Assembly (NCBI GenBank): GCA_002349055.1
Contig: DECD01000045.1
Location: 22,681-29,783 of the forward strand
Length of the DNA: 7,103 nucleotides
Origin: Bacteroidales bacterium UBA2939
Lineage (GTDB): Bacteria; Bacteroidota; Bacteroidia; Bacteroidales; P3
Reading direction: 5' to 3'
Shown: piece by piece, positions 1 to 5,200 of the stretch
Layout: each line of letters starts with the position of its first letter
Numbering within the stretch: position 1 is the first letter of the stretch
Notes under the pieces: model-generated
What the model saw: only the letters and a program-made list of their open reading frames with translations
Database searches by the model: none
Told to the model about the DNA's origin: nothing
Translations under genes and position numbers: made by a program

Positions 1-2114
1 AAGCGCGGCAGCACTACCTGTTCCCAGCTGCCGTAGCCCGCTTCGCTGCCCGCCACCATAAAGAGGGCATTGCTGGGCAGAGTGCCTAAAAATTGGTAGC
101 CGTTGGGAAGAATCACATGGGGGGCATTGGCAGCGTTGGTGCCCGTCGTCATTCCATCCCAGCAGCCAGGCAACTCGCCGGGCGTTTGAGCACTTGTGGC
201 AGGAACGGCATCGAAGTCCTCCACATAAGGAATCATCGTCCCATTGCAGTTCAGCACCTCCATCACCGCCGTCGCCGTGTCGGCACCGTCGATGTTGCTC
301 ACCACCACCGTCACCGTGTCGATTCCCGCTGCCGAGTAAACCACATCCATCGCCGGTATCGTAGTTGTCGTGTTTATCCCCGTCAGCGAGGAGTGCCAAT
401 GGAAGGCAAGACCGTAGGGCGAGCATTCGTTGACGACGGCGGTGTAGACCACGGTGTCGTCCACCCACACATGCTGCGGGACAATCAAGGTCACCTGCGG
501 CAGCGGATGCGTCAGCACCTCCACCACTGCCGTCGCCGTGTCGACGCCATAAGCGTTGGCGGCGATAACGGTCACCGTGTCGACACCCATGGAGGAATAG
601 TTTATAGATAAGAGATTATAGTTAAGAGTTATGGTAGTATCAAGGAGCGTGGAATGCCACGTGTAGGTCAATCCCGTGGTGTTGCCCTCAATCAGCGTGG
701 CGGCATAGGTGATGCTGTCGCCGCTATAGACATAGTCGGGCAGCTCCAGGGCCACCTTAGGCTTATTGGCGTCGCGCACCTCCACATTGTCGATATTGAG
801 CCGCATCCAATGTCCTTCGTAGGGGTCGGCATAGAGGGGATGGTTGCAGAAAGCTACATGGATGGTCTGTCCCCTATAGGCATCGAGGCTCACCATACGA
901 CTCGTAAAAATGGTGTTCTCGTAGCCGCAGTAGACTTGCGTCGAGCTGTCGGCATAGACGGTATCGTAGGTGGTGCGGTCGGTCCAGTCGCCGGTACTGA
1001 CGAGCACGAAATAGCGGTAGTAGTAGGTTAAATAGTGCGTGCCGCTGACATCCCACGAGAGCACCATAGGCATCGTCATGTCGGCCGGCAAAGCAATGGC
1101 CTTCGAGACAATCCAACTGTCGACATTCGCATATTCCGATGACGAGACCATGCTCTTGTTCGGACCGTTGCCACTGCCTGTGCCGGGTTGGATGAGCTGC
1201 CAGTTGCTACCCTCCAGCGGCTGCCAGCAGATGAGGCCGCCATCATCGAAAGTTTCAAGAAATGGGAAGACGGTATCATTGCAAACGCGAACTTTCACCG
1301 TTGTACTCAATGCCAGTGTTCCCCACGGGTTGGCTGCCGTCACACTCACGGTGTCAACTCCCGGAGCCCCATACACCAACCCACTCGGCTCATTCTGTCC
1401 ATTATTTACCCACGTGCTATCCAACAGCGTGCTGTGCCAGGTATAGGTCGTTGCCGCAATATCGCCCTGCGAAAGGTTGAGGCTGAAAGTCACCGTGTCG
1501 CCAGTGGCAATAACGGTATCCGTCTGGCTCATGTTTCCCAGCGGCATCCACTCACTGCGGACAGAGATATCCGAGAAATATTCAGACCGATAGCGCAACG
1601 AAAGGTTCCTTACATGAAAAGCCAAACGAATGGTCTGCCCTGCGTATGCTGCCAGACTCACGCTGCGAGGCGTGTAACTGACTTGGCTGCAGAAAGCGCT
1701 GTAAATCGTGTCACAGTTGGCCAGGTCGAGACTATCCTCTGTCGTCACCAGCACCATCAGCCACATCTTCACCGAATCGGGGAGCGTCACACCACCGTTT
1801 TGCTCACACCAGAAAAGTTTCATTCCCGTACTGTCGACATCCAGCGTAATGGGCTGTGACAGCAACCATCCCTCGCGATGATCCTCTGCCCCGTTGGCAT
1901 AAGCACGCACAGCGCCACCACCGTAGGTTTCAGTAAATCCCCACGTCAGATCACCCCCCTGCGTCCAACAAAGAAAACCCGTGCCGGCATTGTAGCTCTC
2001 ATAGCTCAAATCCGCCCACCACGGCGTCGTCACAGTGTCACAATCCTGGGCTCTGACCCCTTGGTTCCACAACCCCATCAGGGCAATCAGACACATCAAT
2101 ACAAGCTTTTTCAT
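1..2114 (-). CDS. Secreted multi-domain surface protein, gene B, paralogue of gene A (3' end outside window)
   Basis: Reading the minus strand from ATG at 2114 gives 704 codons without a stop to the left edge, and no frameshift is seen. Residues 1-22 form a Sec signal peptide: MKK n-region, LVLMCLIALMGLW core, likely cleavage after GVRA before QDC. Then come jelly-roll (cleaved-adhesin-like) 23-190, Ig/PKD-like 191-277, jelly-roll 278-447 (FPFLETF start, IDNVEV end), Ig-like 452-533 and 539-621, and the start of another jelly-roll from 622 (IPYVEDF). The motif WHSTLLD recurs at 226 and 486, and again in gene A. Residues 484-704 align with gene A residues 65-198, although B has an extra Ig-like module in between. 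An in-frame ATG at 2129 would add MTNQK; 2114 is preferred because MKK is the usual signal-peptide start, but this is not decisive. Function is probably surface adhesion or binding. A T9SS sorting domain is expected past the left edge but not seen. Confidence 0.9.
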   Translation of the reverse strand, partial: MKKLVLMCLIALMGLWNQGVRAQDCDTVTTPWWADLSYESYNAGTGFLCWTQGGDLTWGFTETYGGGAVRAYANGAEDHREGWLLSQPITLDVDSTGMKLFWCEQNGGVTLPDSVKMWLMVLVTTEDSLDLANCDTIYSAFCSQVSYTPRSVSLAAYAGQTIRLAFHVRNLSLRYRSEYFSDISVRSEWMPLGNMSQTDTVIATGDTVTFSLNLSQGDIAATTYTWHSTLLDSTWVNNGQNEPSGLVYGAPGVDTVSVTAANPWGTLALSTTVKVRVCNDTVFPFLETFDDGGLICWQPLEGSNWQLIQPGTGSGNGPNKSMVSSSEYANVDSWIVSKAIALPADMTMPMVLSWDVSGTHYLTYYYRYFVLVSTGDWTDRTTYDTVYADSSTQVYCGYENTIFTSRMVSLDAYRGQTIHVAFCNHPLYADPYEGHWMRLNIDNVEVRDANKPKVALELPDYVYSGDSITYAATLIEGNTTGLTYTWHSTLLDTTITLNYNLLSINYSSMGVDTVTVIAANAYGVDTATAVVEVLTHPLPQVTLIVPQHVWVDDTVVYTAVVNECSPYGLAFHWHSSLTGINTTTTIPAMDVVYSAAGIDTVTVVVSNIDGADTATAVMEVLNCNGTMIPYVEDFDAVPATSAQTPGELPGCWDGMTTGTNAANAPHVILPNGYQFLGTLPSNALFMVAGSEAGYGSWEQVVLPR
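601..635. repeat. AT-rich heptanucleotide tract in gene B
   Basis: Five 7-base units start at 601, 608, 615, 622 and 629, with alternating forms like ATTATAG and TTAAGAG. The tract encodes TITLNYNLLSINY in the second Ig-like module and stands out as AT-rich within GC-rich coding DNA. A nearly identical tract is in gene A at 6847-6881, at the homologous position. Confidence 0.7.
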
Positions 2115-2169
2115 CTTTTGATTAGTCATTACAAATTTTTATTTTTTTCATTCATTACTAACGTTTCTT
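2115..2169 (-). other. AT-rich leader directly before gene B
   Basis: This is the stretch between the small ORF stop and the gene B start. It is strongly A/T-rich, with runs such as TGAAAAAAATAAAAATTTG on the coding strand, which fits the A-rich translation-initiation regions of Bacteroidota that lack a strong Shine-Dalgarno motif. I see no convincing match to the Bacteroidota promoter pair (TTTG near -33 and TAnnTTTG near -7): the TTTG near 2133 lacks a TA at the right distance. Transcription of gene B may therefore come from upstream, with or without gene A. The very short ATG-started frames here (8-9 codons) have no support as genes. Confidence 0.5.
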
Positions 2170-2262
2170 TTAGCCATCAGCACCAACGCCGTCGACCTGA
2201 GCAGCTACGGCGCTGCTGACAAACAGCAGCGCCGTAGCAAGAAACAGGCTTTTCATTCTCAT
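2170..2262 (-). CDS. Signal-peptide-only small ORF (30 codons), possible gene remnant or leader peptide
   Basis: The ATG at 2262-2260 overlaps the gene A stop as ATGA, and the frame ends at TAA 2172-2170. The peptide has a basic start (MRMK), a hydrophobic core (SLFLATALLFV), a small-residue c-region (SSAVA) and then only AQVDGVGADG before the stop. This is a textbook Sec signal peptide with a roughly ten-residue mature part. A second ATG at 2256 would remove two residues. The overlap would allow translational coupling to gene A. Nothing after the stop restores a frame, and gene B has its own separate signal peptide, so this is not a misplaced start of gene B. It may be the stub of a third secreted gene whose body was deleted, a leader peptide acting on gene B, or a real secreted short peptide; the sequence does not decide. 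Half of its codons lie in a perfect inverted repeat. Confidence 0.5.
   Translation of the reverse strand: MRMKSLFLATALLFVSSAVAAQVDGVGADG
2204..2238. repeat. Perfect 15-bp inverted repeat with 5-nt loop
   Basis: The arm GCTACGGCGCTGCTG at 2204-2218 is followed by the loop ACAAA (2219-2223) and by its exact reverse complement at 2224-2238. In RNA of either strand this makes a very stable GC-rich hairpin. It begins 21 bases after the gene A stop and ends about 90 bases before the gene B start. No T-run follows it on either strand, so it is not a canonical intrinsic terminator. It could stabilise the 3' end of gene A mRNA, attenuate read-through into gene B, or be a small repeat element. It falls wholly within the signal-peptide-like ORF. 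Confidence 0.9.
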
Positions 2263-5200
2263 TGCATTATCAATTTTTTGACAGTGACACCCTCTTCGGT
2301 GGCGACGCGGAGGAAATAGGTGCCGGGGGCCAATTGTGAATGGAGAATCGTGAATTGTGAATTGATAGAGGTGGGAGGAATTGCCACACGTCCCTGAAGG
2401 TCGATAACCGTGAGGACCGAGGGCTGGCTGACGCTGACAGTGACATCGGTACTGGCCGGGTTGGGATAGACGTTGATACGTTGATACGTTGATACGTTGT
2501 CGATGCCGACGCTATCCTCTATCCATTCGAAGAGGGCGACGATGGAGGTGTCGGAGGTGACGAGGATGTCGCGCGGGTTGCCACTGACGCCGTCGCTCCA
2601 GCCGAGGAACTGCCAATGACCGCCCTCGATGGCGGTGTCGGCAAGCAGGAATCCAATCTCCACCGTGCTACTGTCGGCATAGACGCCGCTGCCGTAAACT
2701 TCGCAGGCCTCGGGGGCGTCGGTCGTCACGCTGACGGTGCGCCAAACGGTGTCGGGGATGACGGGCGTGCTGTCGGGAGCGAAGAAGGCGGTGAAAGCGG
2801 TATCGGTTTCCAGCTTGACGGTGCGGGTGGCAATAGTGACGCTGTCGTTCCACATGACGAAGTGGTAACCTTCGTTGGGAATGGCGCTGACGGTAATGTT
2901 GGAGCCCTCCTCATAGGTGCCTGCGCCGGCGACCGAACCCATGGTGGTGTCGTTGACCGAGAGGGTCAGGTCATGCATCGGGAACGGGATGGCGGTGACA
3001 GCGATATTGTCGATGCGGCAAACGGTGTATCCGCGGAAGAGGAAGGCGATTGAGAGGTGAGAGGTGAGAGGGATGGTATCGGTCGAGAAGTGGTAGTGGG
3101 CATAGTCCGAAGAGTGAGTAATCGGCATTATCGGAATGAAGCTGTTGGTGTCGGTAACATCAGTCATGAGGCCAACAACGACATTGCCACGCGTGAGGTT
3201 TGCATCGAAGTCGACCGAGAGATGGTGACCTTCGGGGGCAAGCAGCGGAGTGCACACCACATTGGCACGGGCGGTGTCGCGGTCGTTGTAGGGAGAAGTG
3301 TAATTGTAGAGATAGAGGTACTGGTTGGCACCGCCGAGGATGTAGGCCAGATCTTCTCTGGAGCCCACGGTGGGGCGATAGAGATGGGGCCAGCAGGCGG
3401 GAGTGGTGTACTCGGGAACGGTGAGGGCATCGAAGTTCTCGCTCCAGGGGAGAGTCTGCGCAGCGCAGAGGGTGGAGAATCCGACACTGGTGGCCACGGC
3501 GGTATCGCCAACGCCGCAGATTTCGCGAACCGAGGCGACATAGCTCTCGCCCGAGGAGAGGCCATTCAGCTGCCAGGTGGTATCGGAGGTGACACCCACA
3601 AGGTTCTCGCCCAGATAGACGGCCCACTGGCTCGGCCAGAACACGGGAGGCCAGGAGAGGACGGCGGAAGTGTCGGTGAGCTGGCTGACAGCAACATGGT
3701 GCACGGGCAGACAGGAAGCGTAGCTTTCAATGGCCACATCGTAGAGTGTCCACGACTCGTAGCTGCCACCGATGGCGATGTGACGCTCGCTGCCGTTGTA
3801 ATTGTTACAATAGACGATGTACTCTTGAGGATCGTTGGCAAGGGTGATGGTATCGAGCCAGACGAGGTTGGAGCCGTCGGCGGCGCATACACCCACTTTG
3901 AGGCCGGCAAGGAAGAAGGTGCTGCCGCTGGCAGAGAGTCGCACCTGGAGGTTGCTGACATAGGTGCCTATCTCGGGAGAGATAATAAAATCACCGTTAT
4001 CATGGGTATTCCACAAGCCGCGACTCATGGAGAGGAGCGTGATGTTGCCAGTTTCCCAGCAAGGTATTTCTCCTGTGACACCTCCAACATCGGAACCCAG
4101 CCAGCTGGCGCGGAAGGTCTGGTAGTAGGGCACACTGACGGTGCTGCAGAGGGTGTGGGCGCGGAGGGTGGCACTGGGAATCGTCTCGCCATTGCAGAGA
4201 GTGCTGACGCGGAGGACGTAGGCGGTAGAGGCGTTGAGGCCGCTGAGGGTATACGTAGTGTTGGAAGTGACGGCGGCGGTATGCCAGAGGCTGTCGCCCT
4301 CAATCATGTATTCAACCTGCCATTGGGTCTCGGAGCCACGCTGGTACCACGACAGCGTGATACTGTGGGTGTCCTCCGAGGTGACGGTGGCAATAGGTTG
4401 CAGGCAACGGTCGGAGGAGCAACCGCCGAGGAGCTGGATGTCGGGAATCTGGTTGTAGGACGGATAGGAAGAGAAGGAGGTGGGGTTGTAGGGGTCGAAG
4501 GTCTGGGTGTAGTTGTAACTGGAAGTGCTGGTGCGGAAGCAGACGCCGAAGTTTTCGTTGTGGTGACCGAAATTGACGTCGCCATAAATGGCACCGGTGT
4601 TGTCGTCTAAGACCACGATGAGGTTGCTCACGCCGTCGAGGGGCACGGGATTAGTGAAGTTGATGTGCACCCAGCCGGTGTCGGTGAGCGGGAACTCGAA
4701 GTTCTGCACCGCGAGGGTCATGCTTGAGGCGCTGACGGGCGCGGCGAGGCTGTCAAGGGTGGTCTGGCCAATGTAAACGTCCACAATGCGAGGTCCGTCG
4801 GAGTAGGTGTTGGAACCCCAGGGGTACTGCTCGACACTGGCAGAGATGAGGCGGTAGGCTATACCGAAGAGGGTGTCGACGCTGGCGGCCAAGGTGGCAG
4901 GATAGAGAGTCTGGGAGTAGCAGTAGGGACGATCGCAGTTGTCAAGCTGCCAACCGGAGCTGATATTGCCGCGACGCTCGTCGCAGGCGTTGCCCGACGG
5001 GACGACCTCGGTAACGAGGGCGACGGTGGTGTCGTTGGCACAGAGGGCCTGAACCGCAGCTTGGTAGCGGTGGCCGAGGGCGAGATTGCTAAAGATGTAG
5101 CTGTTGCCTGTTGCGGTGACCGTCACGGGGGTGGCAGCGGCGTCGGTAAGGTCGGTGAGGGTGATGAGCGCACCGGTGTTAGGCTCGGCGGAAGCACCAT

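Noticed and set aside
2115..2169. A Bacteroidota-type promoter for gene B
   Set aside because: A TTTG and a TA-rich stretch are present, but no pair matches TTTG plus TAnnTTTG with acceptable spacing; the best candidates have mismatches in the key bases.
93..2219. A chain of plus-strand ORFs (93-611, 654-1031, 1039-1446, 1188-1859, 1878-2219)
   Set aside because: They lie opposite gene B (the last also opposite the spacer and small ORF), overlap each other in different frames and encode His/Arg-rich or featureless products, whereas the minus-strand frame has a signal peptide and recognised modules.
2204..2238. Hairpin as an intrinsic terminator for gene A
   Set aside because: The stem is strong but no T-run follows on either strand, so a rho-independent terminator call is not supported.
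2471..2499. CRISPR-like repeat array
   Set aside because: Units are 8 bp and directly adjacent with no spacers; it is a microsatellite-type tandem repeat within a coding sequence.
3057..4610. A 517-codon plus-strand ORF
   Set aside because: Antisense shadow of gene A; the protein is Gly/Val/Glu-rich with no recognisable motif, signal or start context.
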